A DNA stretch of 64,000 nt from assembly GCF_003201775.1 (NCBI RefSeq), contig NZ_QJJZ01000019.1:26525-90524 (forward strand). Direction: 5' to 3'. The notes beneath the pieces are model-generated. The model saw nothing but the letters and a program-made list of their open reading frames with translations. It was not told where the DNA came from and ran no database searches. The translations under genes were made by a program, and so were the position numbers. Source of the DNA: Arenibacter sp. ARW7G5Y1 (lineage in GTDB: Bacteria > Bacteroidota > Bacteroidia > Flavobacteriales > Flavobacteriaceae). This document shows, in pieces, positions 8,716 through 17,506 of the stretch (positions within the stretch are counted from its first letter, which is position 1; each line of letters begins with the position of its first letter).

Positions 8716-9480
8716 TTAGTTGATTTGAATAAACCGGTTATCCGTTGCTGCAGTGAGAGTGTCTATTTTTTTGAAATAATCTATCAGGGCATTTCTAATC
8801 AAATAGTCGGAATCGGTCAAAGAAATATGTTCCTTTAAAAAATCCATTTTGTCACCACCGGTTATCAAGTAATCTGAAGTGGCTACATAATAGGTCTTGT
8901 TTTCGTCAAAGGGCTTTCCTTGAATATTTACAGCTTGCAAACTTTTATTCTTATCCACGATTATTTGAATCCCTGCAATGGGGTGGGGAACGCTGGACTT
9001 TATAAGGAACGACACCATGGCCCTGATGGCCTTACCATCCAATTCGGCTATTACTACCGAATTTTCAAAGGGCATTATTTCGTAGGCGGTACGTTCGCTT
9101 ATGTTCCCTGCCGAAATTATAGACCTGATACTCCCATGGTTAAGAAGTACAAAATCTATATTTTTGCCTGTTCTAGCCTTGAAGACAGGGTTTACTTCCT
9201 GCATTACGATGTCTGCCATTAAATTGCCTGCAGGAGAATTGAGTGTGCCATCTGTTTTGGATATGGCTATTGGGGCATATGCCAAAACACTGTCCAACAC
9301 CTGGTTGATCCTGTTGCGAAATGGGGCGATAATGTTTTCAATTGAATCTTTTGGACTTGAAGTATAATTGATCTGTATCCTTTGTCCCTCAATGTTTCTT
9401 AGTATAGGAACGGATTCCTTGCAACCTAGCGAAAACATTAATGTTGTAATTATAACAAAATGTTTGTTTTTTAAATCCAT
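8716..9480 (-). CDS. 5'-nucleotidase C-terminal domain lipoprotein
   Basis: 254 residues. The N-terminus (IITTLMFSLGCKES) is a lipoprotein signal with Cys near residue 20. The remainder is the 5_nucleotid_C domain: NSPAGNLMADIVMQEV, FVLLNHGSIRS, YEIMPFENSVVIAELDG and YYVATSDYLITGGDKM. It has no metallophosphoesterase domain; that is supplied by the gene 2 bp downstream. The order, C-terminal domain gene first and catalytic gene second, is reversed relative to the fused UshA protein. It probably anchors or specifies substrate for the catalytic partner. Confidence 0.88.
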   Translation of the reverse strand: MDLKNKHFVIITTLMFSLGCKESVPILRNIEGQRIQINYTSSPKDSIENIIAPFRNRINQVLDSVLAYAPIAISKTDGTLNSPAGNLMADIVMQEVNPVFKARTGKNIDFVLLNHGSIRSIISAGNISERTAYEIMPFENSVVIAELDGKAIRAMVSFLIKSSVPHPIAGIQIIVDKNKSLQAVNIQGKPFDENKTYYVATSDYLITGGDKMDFLKEHISLTDSDYLIRNALIDYFKKIDTLTAATDNRFIQIN

Positions 9481-9550
9481 ATACTTCTTACCTTCGTATT
9501 AATATTGAGGTGATATTATTTACATTTACATTCTTGAAATGTAAAAATAC

Positions 9551-10087
9551 ATGTTTTTAAAAACGCTTAAGGAAAAAATTAAATTTAGAGCTGGTAAAAA
9601 GTTTCTGCAGCGGGGATTGGACGCTCCCCAAGAGACTATTAACCGGGTTAAGGGAATAAGTTCTGTTGGTTGTATTGTTGATTTGGACGAGTTTGAAAAT
9701 GCCAATGCGTTTTATGAGTTTGTAGATGAATTTTCCTTAAGGCCCAATTCGGTAAAAATAATTGGGTACAAGAAGTTTTATGACAAAAACTCCCCATATT
9801 CAACCCCAGTTTTTTCCAATAAGGATTTGGGGTGGAAAGGAAATATAGAAAACAGCTATGCCTTGGAGTTCTTAAATAGGGAATATGACCTTTTGGTCAA
9901 TTATTATACGGATGAAAAATTATTGTTGCAATTAATGACGTTAAAGACCAAGGCTAGGCTAAAGGTGGGTTTTGGCAGTGTGGATAAGAATTTAAATGAT
10001 TTGATATTGAATACTCCCATTAAGGATTTCCAAACTTTCAAAAAGGAGTTACGGAAGTATTTAAGGGTTTTAAATGAGATTAAATAA
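9551..10087 (+). CDS. DUF6913 family protein
   Basis: 178 residues, basic, soluble, with no signal peptide. I recognise the DUF6913 family found in Flavobacteriia ([20 protein letters not shown], then [19 protein letters not shown] and [14 protein letters not shown]). Function is unknown. The stop overlaps the start of dapA by one base (TAATG), so the two are translationally coupled. It is transcribed divergently from the split 5'-nucleotidase across a 70-bp gap. Confidence 0.8.
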   Translation: MFLKTLKEKIKFRAGKKFLQRGLDAPQETINRVKGISSVGCIVDLDEFENANAFYEFVDEFSLRPNSVKIIGYKKFYDKNSPYSTPVFSNKDLGWKGNIENSYALEFLNREYDLLVNYYTDEKLLLQLMTLKTKARLKVGFGSVDKNLNDLILNTPIKDFQTFKKELRKYLRVLNEIK

Positions 10088-10977
10088 TGGAACAGTTAGT
10101 TGGAACGGGTGTTGCCCTAGTAACTCCTTTTAAGGAGGATTTTTCTATAGATACGATGGCTTTGGCAAAAATCGTAAATTATTGTGTGGACGGGGGAATA
10201 GATTATTTGGTTGTTTTGGGGACTACCGGGGAGTCTGTTGTGCTGACCAAAAAAGAAAAACAACTGGTTATAAATACCATTGTGGATGCCAATGCGGGGA
10301 GATTGCCATTGGTTTTGGGAATAGGTAGTAACAATACGGCCGCTGTTGTTGAAGAGCTTCAAGATACCGACCTTAAGGATTTTGCGGCCATTTTGTCGGT
10401 TTCACCGTATTACAACAGGCCTACGCAAGAGGGTATATATCAGCATTTTAAAGCTATTTCCTTGGCCTCGCCCAAACCTATTATATTGTACAATGTACCA
10501 GGTAGGACAGGTAGCAATATGCTTCCAGAAACGGTTTTGAGATTGGCCAATGACTTTAATAATATTATAGGTATCAAGGAGGCTTGCGGGGACATGGTTC
10601 AAATAATGCGCACCATTAAAGGCAAGCCCACTGATTTTATGGTAATTTCCGGGGATGATTTTACGGCACTTTCCACGGTATTGGCCGGTGGTTCCGGGGT
10701 AATATCGGTTTTGGGACAGGGACTTCCCTCGGAATTTTCCCAAATGATACGTTTGGGGCTGGCTGGCAGGGTCAAGGAAGCCTTTGCCTTGCACTATGCG
10801 CTTCAGGATGGTATGGATTTGATTTTCAGAGAAGGGAATCCGGCGGGAATCAAGGCATTGTTGGAAGCCGTTGGTCTAGGTACTGCCGTTGTAAGGTTGC
10901 CATTGGTGGAAGCCACTTCTACCCTAAAAAAGACCATCAAGAGTTTTTTGAACACCTTGCTAAAGACGGTTGTATAG
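10087..10977 (+). CDS. dapA: 4-hydroxy-tetrahydrodipicolinate synthase DapA
   Basis: 296 residues of TIM-barrel fold. It carries the substrate-binding GTTGES motif (about 45-50), [11 protein letters not shown], the catalytic tyrosine in [10 protein letters not shown] (Tyr135) and the Schiff-base lysine in [10 protein letters not shown] (Lys164). It condenses pyruvate with aspartate semialdehyde in the lysine and meso-diaminopimelate pathway. It follows a DUF6913 gene with a one-base overlap and precedes bamD. Confidence 0.95.
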   Translation: MEQLVGTGVALVTPFKEDFSIDTMALAKIVNYCVDGGIDYLVVLGTTGESVVLTKKEKQLVINTIVDANAGRLPLVLGIGSNNTAAVVEELQDTDLKDFAAILSVSPYYNRPTQEGIYQHFKAISLASPKPIILYNVPGRTGSNMLPETVLRLANDFNNIIGIKEACGDMVQIMRTIKGKPTDFMVISGDDFTALSTVLAGGSGVISVLGQGLPSEFSQMIRLGLAGRVKEAFALHYALQDGMDLIFREGNPAGIKALLEAVGLGTAVVRLPLVEATSTLKKTIKSFLNTLLKTVV

Positions 10978-11108
10978 TGAAAGGCCGCTATCTTGCCAAT
11001 AGGATTTTTCTCCAACAAAGTTAAAACTTGCACAAAAATGTTGTAGTTGCTAAAGCGGCGGGCTATTTTAGCGCGATAAAAATGTTTTTTATATCCGTTT
11101 AGAATCCT

Positions 11109-11116
11109 TAATTTTG
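11109..11116 (+). promoter_or_regulatory. candidate -7 element of bamD promoter
   Basis: TAATTTTG matches the Bacteroidota -7 consensus TAnnTTTG, but no clear TTG -33 box is seen. Transcription from it would begin near 11122, which makes the ATG at 11133 a better bamD start than the one at 11121. Confidence 0.4.
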
Positions 11117-11132
11117 CAAAATGTTTTTAAAA

Positions 11133-11942
11133 ATGAAGCGTCTACTTTCCTTTTTATTATTGGTTGTCATTCTTGGCTCTTGTAGTGAGTACCAAAAGGT
11201 ACTTAAAAATGAAGATGTTAAGGCCAAATATGATTTGGCGGAAAAATTTTATGATGCCGGCGATTTTAAAAGGGCGAACCGATTGTTGGAACAGATAGCC
11301 CCAAAGTATATTGGAAAGCCACAGGGGGAGCGCGTTATGTTCTTTCTGGCGGATTCTTATTTCCAGACCAAGGACTACAACATGGCAGGTTACCAATTTG
11401 AAAGGTTCCTAAAATCCTATCCCAAAAGCGATAAGGCTGCAGAGGCAGGCTTTTATGGGGCGAAAAGTTATTATAAGCTATCCCCAAAATATTCTTTGGA
11501 CCAAACAGATACGGACAAAGCCTTGATTAAGTTGCAAAATTTTATCAATGCCTACCCTGATTCGGAATATTTGGTGGAAGCCAATATTATGGCCAGGGAA
11601 CTAACAACAAAAAAAGAGCGCAAATCTTATGAGATTGCAAAGCAGTTCAACACTATTGGGGAATTTGATTATACCTTTTTAACTCCAGCGGTTACCGCTT
11701 TTGATAACTTTATCTCGGACAACCCTGGTTCCGTTTATCGTGAGGATGCCCTTTATTATAAGTTTGACGCCTCAACCCATTTAGCGCTCAACAGCTTCGA
11801 TTATCTTAAAAAAGAACGCTTGAATGATGCCAAGGCTGCCTATCAGGCTTTCAAAAAATCTTTTCCGGAGTCCAAGTATCTTAAGGATGCCAATAAGACC
11901 TTGGAAAAAGTTGAAAAAGAATTAGAAATTTATTCCAAATAA
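11133..11942 (+). CDS. bamD: outer membrane assembly lipoprotein BamD
   Basis: 269 residues from the chosen start. An in-frame ATG at 11121 would add four residues, but the second ATG gives a clean signal peptide, MKRLLSFLLLVVILGSC, with the lipidated Cys at residue 17. TPR-like repeats follow (KAKYDLAEKFYDAGDFKRAN, then GYQFERFLKSYPKSDKA), as in the YfiO/BamD family of about 260-280 residues. It acts with BamA on the periplasmic face of the outer membrane to insert beta-barrel proteins. rpoZ and coaBC follow closely, a gene order I recall from other flavobacteria. Confidence 0.9.
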   Translation: MKRLLSFLLLVVILGSCSEYQKVLKNEDVKAKYDLAEKFYDAGDFKRANRLLEQIAPKYIGKPQGERVMFFLADSYFQTKDYNMAGYQFERFLKSYPKSDKAAEAGFYGAKSYYKLSPKYSLDQTDTDKALIKLQNFINAYPDSEYLVEANIMARELTTKKERKSYEIAKQFNTIGEFDYTFLTPAVTAFDNFISDNPGSVYREDALYYKFDASTHLALNSFDYLKKERLNDAKAAYQAFKKSFPESKYLKDANKTLEKVEKELEIYSK

Positions 11943-11955
11943 AATACGATTTGAT

Positions 11956-12288
11956 ATGAATATGAACGATTTAAAAAACTCGAAGGCCCCTGTTTCCACG
12001 GTGACGATCAATAAAAATGATTTTGACGCCAAGACGGGGAATATCTATGAAGCTATTTCAATAGCGGCCAAAAGAGCTGTTCAGATTAATTCTGAAATAA
12101 AAAAGGAGCTTTTGGAGAAGTTGGAAGAGTTTGCAACCTACAGTGATAGTTTGGAGGAAGTTTTTGAAAACAAGGAACAGATCGAGGTTTCCAAATTCTA
12201 CGAAAAATTGCCCAAACCACATGCATTGGCCGTAAAGGAATGGTTGGATGACAAAATTTATCACAGGAATACAGAGAAAGACGCTTAA
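11956..12288 (+). CDS. rpoZ: RNA polymerase subunit omega (Bacteroidota type)
   Basis: 110 residues. The central segment GNIYEAISIAAKRAVQINSEIK matches the omega signature in which an Ala-Arg-Gln/Asn stretch contacts the beta' subunit. The position between bamD and coaBC is the usual one for the divergent Bacteroidota RpoZ. It stabilises assembly of RNA polymerase. It starts 13 bp after bamD and ends 3 bp before coaBC. Confidence 0.85.
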   Translation: MNMNDLKNSKAPVSTVTINKNDFDAKTGNIYEAISIAAKRAVQINSEIKKELLEKLEEFATYSDSLEEVFENKEQIEVSKFYEKLPKPHALAVKEWLDDKIYHRNTEKDA

Positions 12289-12291
12289 AGG

Positions 12292-13497
12292 ATGTTGGGC
12301 GGTAAGAATATACTTTTAGGCATTACTGGGGGTATAGCTGCTTATAAAACCACTTTTTTAGTTCGTTTACTTATTAAAGCTGGCGCTAACGTTAAAGTTG
12401 TTTTAACGGAAAGCGCCAGCTCTTTTGTTACCCCTTTAACCTTGGCGACCCTGTCCAAGAATGCGGTTCATTCTTCGTTTATAAATGAGGAAAACGGCAG
12501 TGTTTCCTGGAACAATCACGTAGAATTGGGACTTTGGGCAGATATTGTCCTCATTGCTCCCGCCACGGCCAATACCCTGTCCAAAATGGCCAATGGTACT
12601 TGCGATAATTTGCTGATGGCCACTTATCTCTCGGCAAAATGTCCTGTTTACTTTGCTCCGGCGATGGACTTGGATATGTATAAGCATCCTTCCACTGCGG
12701 CAACTTTTAAAAAGTTATTATCTTTTGGGAATATTATGATTCCAGCTGCTTCAGGAGAATTGGCCAGTGGATTGATAGGGGAGGGCCGCATGGCCGAACC
12801 CGAAGATATTGTGGAATTCCTTAATGATCACCTAACTAAGGGACTACCTTTAAGGGGTAAGAAAGTGTTGATAACTGCCGGCCCTACCTATGAGGCAATA
12901 GACCCTGTCCGATTTATAGGAAACCATTCATCAGGTCTTATGGGGTACGAATTGGCAAAAAATGCCGCCAAGCTTGGAGCAAAGGTGTATCTCGTATCAG
13001 GTCCGTCACATTTAAGCCTGCAACATTCCCAGGTTGAACTTATAAGGGTAATTTCGGCCGAAGGGATGTACCAAGAAACAGTTGCTTTGTACCCGGATAT
13101 GGATATCGTTATTTGCGCAGCAGCTGTGGCTGATTACAGACCTAAATTAGTGGCCGAACAGAAAATTAAGAAAACGGCAGAGGAGTTTACCCTTACAATG
13201 GTAAAGAACAAGGATATACTGTACTCCTTGGGGGAAATGAAGAAGAAACAATTTTTGGTCGGGTTTGCCCTGGAAACCGAAAATGAGGTGGAAAATGCCA
13301 TAGGAAAATTGAAAAAGAAAAATTTGGATGCCATTGTACTGAATTCCATGAATGATAGTGGTGCCGGTTTTGGAAAATTGACCAATAAAATATCGTTTAT
13401 AGATAAGAATTTGGATATTAAAACGTTTGAGTTAAAAACCAAGGCAGAGGTGGCCCTGGATATTTTAAATGAAATTAAGACCAGGATCCATGCGTAA
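12292..13497 (+). CDS. coaBC: bifunctional phosphopantothenoylcysteine decarboxylase/synthetase CoaBC
   Basis: 401 residues. The N-terminal flavoprotein decarboxylase domain (1-185) has GGIAAYKT and the catalytic NNHVELGLWADI (His76). The C-terminal synthetase domain has ITAGPTYEAIDPVRFIGNHS and ADYRP with EQKIKKTAE. It performs two steps of coenzyme A synthesis from 4'-phosphopantothenate. Two decarboxylase motifs differ from the E. coli enzyme as I remember it: PAMDLDMY in place of PAMN, and ELASGLIGEGRM where a Cys is usual. coaE of the same pathway lies at 19.5 kb. The DUF4835 gene overlaps its 3' end by 8 bp. Confidence 0.93.
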   Translation: MLGGKNILLGITGGIAAYKTTFLVRLLIKAGANVKVVLTESASSFVTPLTLATLSKNAVHSSFINEENGSVSWNNHVELGLWADIVLIAPATANTLSKMANGTCDNLLMATYLSAKCPVYFAPAMDLDMYKHPSTAATFKKLLSFGNIMIPAASGELASGLIGEGRMAEPEDIVEFLNDHLTKGLPLRGKKVLITAGPTYEAIDPVRFIGNHSSGLMGYELAKNAAKLGAKVYLVSGPSHLSLQHSQVELIRVISAEGMYQETVALYPDMDIVICAAAVADYRPKLVAEQKIKKTAEEFTLTMVKNKDILYSLGEMKKKQFLVGFALETENEVENAIGKLKKKNLDAIVLNSMNDSGAGFGKLTNKISFIDKNLDIKTFELKTKAEVALDILNEIKTRIHA

Positions 13498-14380
13498 TCT
13501 ATTTTTAACCATAATTTGTTTTATAACTTCCATAAGCTTGGGAGCTCAGGAATTAAATTGTGTGGTTACCATTAATTCGGACCAGGTAGGGCAGACCAAT
13601 CAACAAGTTTTCAAGACGCTCGAACGCTCCTTAAATGATTTTGTAAATAAGAATAGGTGGTCCAATCGGGTCTACAAGGAAAATGAAAGGGTAAATGCCC
13701 AAATCTTCATCACCATTACAGAATATGAATCCAGTAGATTTAAAGGAAATATACAGATTCAATCTTCAAGGCCTGTTTTTAATACCTCCTATGAAAGTCC
13801 TGTTTTTAATTATAAGGACAATCAGCTCAGTTTTGATTATATAGAGTTCCAGCCGTTGATCTTAAATGAAAACAATATAACTTCCAATTTGGTAGGGGTC
13901 GTATCCTACTATGCCTATATTATTTTAGGCTTGGATGCGGATACCTTTTCGTTGGAGGGGGGAAGCGATTTTTACAAGAAAGCGCAACAGGTTGTTACCT
14001 TGGCCCAAAGTGCGGGCTTTTCGGGGTGGACGCAGACATCCGGACAAAGAAGTAGGTTTGAATTGGTAGACAATCTTTTGTCCAATTCCTACAGGGAGTA
14101 TAGAATTGTCATGTACAATTATCACAGAAAAGGACTGGACGTCCTAGCGGATAATAATAGTACGGGAAAGCAAGTGGTTGCCGGCACTATGCGATTGCTC
14201 GAGACCATGGGCGGTAGGCACCCAAATGCTTTTTTGATCCAAACTTTTTTTGATGCAAAGTCGGAGGAAATACAAAATGTATTTACCGATGGCCCCAAAG
14301 TGGATATTGTACAACTTAAGCAGACCCTGAATAAAATAGCCCCTCTTTATTCGTCCAATTGGAGCAAAATAAAATTTTGA
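13490..14380 (+). CDS. DUF4835 family secreted protein
   Basis: 296 residues from the ATG at 13490, which overlaps the coaBC stop by 8 bp and gives a good signal peptide (MRNLFLTIICFITSISLGAQ). An upstream ATG at 13469 would spoil that signal. The mature protein shows the DUF4835 pattern (LNCVVTINSDQVGQTNQQVF; DYIEFQPLILNENNITSNL; SGWTQTSGQRSRFELVDNLL). The family sits next to coaBC and recN in Bacteroidota; its function is unknown and it is likely periplasmic. Confidence 0.87.
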   Translation: MRNLFLTIICFITSISLGAQELNCVVTINSDQVGQTNQQVFKTLERSLNDFVNKNRWSNRVYKENERVNAQIFITITEYESSRFKGNIQIQSSRPVFNTSYESPVFNYKDNQLSFDYIEFQPLILNENNITSNLVGVVSYYAYIILGLDADTFSLEGGSDFYKKAQQVVTLAQSAGFSGWTQTSGQRSRFELVDNLLSNSYREYRIVMYNYHRKGLDVLADNNSTGKQVVAGTMRLLETMGGRHPNAFLIQTFFDAKSEEIQNVFTDGPKVDIVQLKQTLNKIAPLYSSNWSKIKF

Positions 14381-14682
14381 TAGGGTTTTATTAGTGAAAC
14401 CCAATTTTGGGAAGTCGGTAAGACACACTTAAAATTACAAGTTGAACTAACCCCGCCTTTTTCGGCGGGACCTAGGTTCCATACCTCGACCCTAGGGTAG
14501 ACTCCTATATTGGGTTCAGTGCCTGCCTTTGTCGGCAGACAGGCCTGCCCAGAGATTTAATACCTTTTATTCTAAAATTCATATTGGTACCGCATTCGGA
14601 TTTGGCCCCTAGAATTTTTTTACTACACATTTTTTTCCAAGGCAATATAATTTATCTTTACGGCAATCTTATAAACTAAACA
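14381..14682. other. intergenic region with palindromic repeats, 302 bp
   Basis: No gene is visible. It holds a CCCGCC/GGCGGG hairpin (14452-14469), an imperfect CCTAGG/CCCTAGGG pair (about 14471-14499) and a flavobacterial REP-like palindrome of the CCTGCC...GGCAGACAGG type (14521-14551). The last 60 bp before recN are AT-rich and contain TATCTTTA, close to the -7 consensus, at the expected distance from the recN start. Confidence 0.6.
14521..14551. repeat. REP-like palindrome
   Basis: The sequence CCTGCCTTTGTCGGCAGACAGG followed by CCTGCC can fold into a GC-rich hairpin. Related palindromes occur at 55683-55702 and 62754-62772 in this window, and such TGCCTGCC/GGCAGGCA elements are common between genes in flavobacterial genomes. 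Confidence 0.65.
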
Positions 14683-16335
14683 TTGCTGACAAATCTTTCC
14701 ATAAAGAATTACGCATTAATAGACCATTTAAACGTGAAGTTTACCAATGGCTTTACGGTAATAACGGGTGAAACGGGAGCCGGAAAATCCATTTTATTGG
14801 GTGGACTGTCCTTGGTACTGGGCAAAAGGGCAGATCTTTCTTCCCTAAGGGAGAAGCAGGATAAATGCATTGTAGAGGCGGAGTTTGAAATTTCCAAATA
14901 TGGATTGGAATCATTTTTTTTGGAAAATGACCTTGATTATGAGGAAAAGACCATCATAAGAAGAGAGATTTTACCTAGTGGTAAATCCCGGGCATTTATA
15001 AATGACTCCCCGGTAACCTTGGATATTTTATCACAATTGGGAGATCAATTGATAGATGTGCATTCGCAGCATCAAACCTTACGGCTTGCGGACAATGATT
15101 TTCAACTTAAGGTTATAGACGCCCTGGCCGATAATGCAGAAGTGTTAAAGACGTATTCTTCCCAATTGCTGTTATTTCAATCTACGCTAAAGGAATTGCA
15201 AAAACTGGAGGATTTTCAAAATAGTGCTACCCAGGAACACGAGTACAATAGTTTTTTATTGCAGGAATTAAATTCGGCACCTTTGAAAGAGGGGATATTG
15301 GAGGAATTGGAAGAGCAGTACGAACAGCTTAATAATGTTGAAATTATTCTGGAGCAATTGTCCCATGGCCAACAGCTTTTGAATGATGAGCAGATTGGCT
15401 TGGTAAACCGGCTTACAGAGCTGAAACAGGTATCCAATAAGCTGGCCGGTTTTGGCAACCAATATTCCGATATTAATGAGCGTATAAAATCCGTTTTTAT
15501 CGAGCTGGATGATATTTCCAGCGAACTAAATATTTTAAATGACAAGGTAGAGGCAGATCCACAATTGTTGGAGGAGGTTAATACCAAACTTCAGTTGTTG
15601 TATGATCTTCTAAAGAAACATAAGGTACAAACGATTCCTGAACTATTGGAAATAAGGAATGCCTTGGATGAGAAGGTAAGTGCAACCGAGAATGTTGTAG
15701 CGGATATAGACCGGAAAAAGAAGGAGTTGCAGCTATTGGAAACTGCTTTGAACACCGAAGCTTCCAATATAAGTAAGAGAAGAAAGGCGGTTATTCCCAA
15801 ACTGAAAAAACAATTGGAGGAAACCTTGATAGACCTAGGGATGGCAAGTGCTACCTTTAAAATTGAAATTTCGCCGTCCAAAGAGTTCAAACCCACAGGG
15901 AAGGATGACCTTAGCTTTTTGTTTTCTGCGAACAAAGGATCTGCTTATGGCGATCTTAAGAAAGTGGCCTCTGGAGGGGAACTATCCAGGATTATGTTGA
16001 CCATTAAAGCTATTCTGGCCAGATACGAACAGCTGCCTACCATGATGTTCGATGAGATAGACACGGGAGTATCCGGAGAGATTTCCAATAAAATGGGAGA
16101 TATTATGAAGGATATGAGCAATACTATGCAGATATTTTCTATCACCCACTTACCTCAGGTTGCTGCCAAGGGTGTACATCATTTTAAGGTGTACAAAGAG
16201 GAAGAACTAATGGGGACCAATACTAAAATGAAAAGGCTTTCTACGGAAGAAAGGGTTGTGGAACTGGCAGAGATGTTGGGAGGTAAAACCTTATCCGAAT
16301 CGGCTTTGGCACATGCCAGGCAATTACTGGATTAA
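14683..16335 (+). CDS. recN: DNA repair protein RecN
   Basis: 550 residues, normal for RecN. The start is TTG, giving MLTNLSIKNYALIDHL, which matches the family N-terminus exactly; no ATG offers a better start. The Walker A GETGAGKSILLG (about 29-40) and the C-terminal signature and Walker B (VASGGELSRIML, then MMFDEIDTGVSGEIS) flank a long coiled coil. This SMC-like ATPase acts at double-strand breaks. It is preceded by a 302-bp gap rich in palindromes. Confidence 0.95.
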   Translation: MLTNLSIKNYALIDHLNVKFTNGFTVITGETGAGKSILLGGLSLVLGKRADLSSLREKQDKCIVEAEFEISKYGLESFFLENDLDYEEKTIIRREILPSGKSRAFINDSPVTLDILSQLGDQLIDVHSQHQTLRLADNDFQLKVIDALADNAEVLKTYSSQLLLFQSTLKELQKLEDFQNSATQEHEYNSFLLQELNSAPLKEGILEELEEQYEQLNNVEIILEQLSHGQQLLNDEQIGLVNRLTELKQVSNKLAGFGNQYSDINERIKSVFIELDDISSELNILNDKVEADPQLLEEVNTKLQLLYDLLKKHKVQTIPELLEIRNALDEKVSATENVVADIDRKKKELQLLETALNTEASNISKRRKAVIPKLKKQLEETLIDLGMASATFKIEISPSKEFKPTGKDDLSFLFSANKGSAYGDLKKVASGGELSRIMLTIKAILARYEQLPTMMFDEIDTGVSGEISNKMGDIMKDMSNTMQIFSITHLPQVAAKGVHHFKVYKEEELMGTNTKMKRLSTEERVVELAEMLGGKTLSESALAHARQLLD

Positions 16336-16499
16336 CCTTTGGCTAAGCGGCTTGGGAAATCCTGGATACCGTTTGCCGGTATTTGAATGTGCTACAAGAT
16401 GAAGGCTTTGTGCCGGTTGCCTTTTAAAATGGAGTCGCAACAATAAGGTAACCATCTTTTCTAAGCGCTTCTTTCTGCGGACTACCCGCTAATTTTTAA

Positions 16500-16507
16500 T
16501 ATCTTTG
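16500..16507 (+). promoter_or_regulatory. candidate -7 element of fabI promoter
   Basis: TATCTTTG fits the TAnnTTTG consensus and lies 31 bp before the fabI ATG. The -33 region has no convincing TTG, so this is half a promoter match. Confidence 0.4.
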
Positions 16508-16537
16508 ACGATCTAAAATTCACAAAGGAAATAGACT

Positions 16538-17350
16538 ATGTCGTTTAATTTACTAAAAGGAAAGAAAGGAATTATTTTCGGGGCACTCGATGCCAATTCC
16601 ATAGCTTGGAAAACTGCTGAAACCATACATGCGGAAGGAGGTACTTTTGTACTTACCAATGCCCCCATAGCCATGCGTATGGGACAGATAGATGAACTTG
16701 CAAAAAAGACTGGTTCCAGGATTATCCCGGCCGATGCAACGAGTGAAGAGGACTTGGATAATTTGGTGAAGCAATCCATGGAGATTTTAGGAGGGAAAGT
16801 GGATTTTGTGCTGCACGCCATAGGAATGTCTGTCAATGTGCGTAAAGGCAGGGCCTATACCGATGAAAAATATGATTTTACTACCAAAGGCTGGGACGTA
16901 TCCGCACTTTCTTTTCATAAAGTAATGCAGAGCCTGTACAAGGCCGATGCCATGAACGAATGGGGGAGTATTGTGGCTTTGACCTACATGGCCGCTCAAC
17001 GAACCTTTCCGGATTATAATGATATGGCCGACAATAAGGCGTATTTGGAATCGGTAGCCCGTAGTTTTGGATATTTTTTTGGGAAGGAGAAGAAGGTAAG
17101 GGTAAATACCATATCCCAATCCCCAACAGCTACAACTGCAGGACAAGGAGTTAAGGGGTTCAATAGTTTTATTACCTATGCCGATAAGATGTCGCCTTTG
17201 GGAAATGCAACAGCTCAGGATTGTGCAGATTATACAGTTACCCTTTTTTCGGATTTGACCAAAAAGGTTACCATGCAGAATTTATTTCACGACGGAGGCT
17301 TTTCCAATACAGGTGTTAGTCAGGAGGTAATTGATAAATTTTCCGAATAG
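16538..17350 (+). CDS. fabI: enoyl-[acyl-carrier-protein] reductase FabI
   Basis: 270 residues of the short-chain dehydrogenase fold. The N-terminus GKKGIIFGALDANSIAWKTAE is the FabI-type nucleotide site, and PDYNDMADNKAYLES holds the Tyr-x6-Lys catalytic pair. It reduces trans-2-enoyl-ACP with NADH or NADPH in the last step of each fatty-acid elongation cycle and is the target class of triclosan. It appears monocistronic; a small TCCGAA/TTCGGA hairpin spans its stop codon. Confidence 0.94.
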   Translation: MSFNLLKGKKGIIFGALDANSIAWKTAETIHAEGGTFVLTNAPIAMRMGQIDELAKKTGSRIIPADATSEEDLDNLVKQSMEILGGKVDFVLHAIGMSVNVRKGRAYTDEKYDFTTKGWDVSALSFHKVMQSLYKADAMNEWGSIVALTYMAAQRTFPDYNDMADNKAYLESVARSFGYFFGKEKKVRVNTISQSPTATTAGQGVKGFNSFITYADKMSPLGNATAQDCADYTVTLFSDLTKKVTMQNLFHDGGFSNTGVSQEVIDKFSE

Positions 17351-17506
17351 TACTTCGGATATATCGCTAATAGGGCTTTGTAGAATCTTTTTGTTATTGG
17401 CAGAACAAAGCCTTACAGATCATTCAAATCAGCTTAATGCATTGGTAGCATGGGTAAAGGAAAGCCGTTACTCTTGTTCCAATATTTTAAATTATACCAA
17501 ATCTCG

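Noticed and set aside
10978..11120. Possible small RNA between dapA and bamD
   Set aside because: Only weak GC-rich pairing (GGCCGC with GCGGC) and no promoter or terminator of its own.
17370..17415. Terminator after fabI (AGGGCTTTGT with ACAAAGCCTT)
   Set aside because: The arms pair, but the loop is over 20 bases and no T-run follows; support is too weak to call it.
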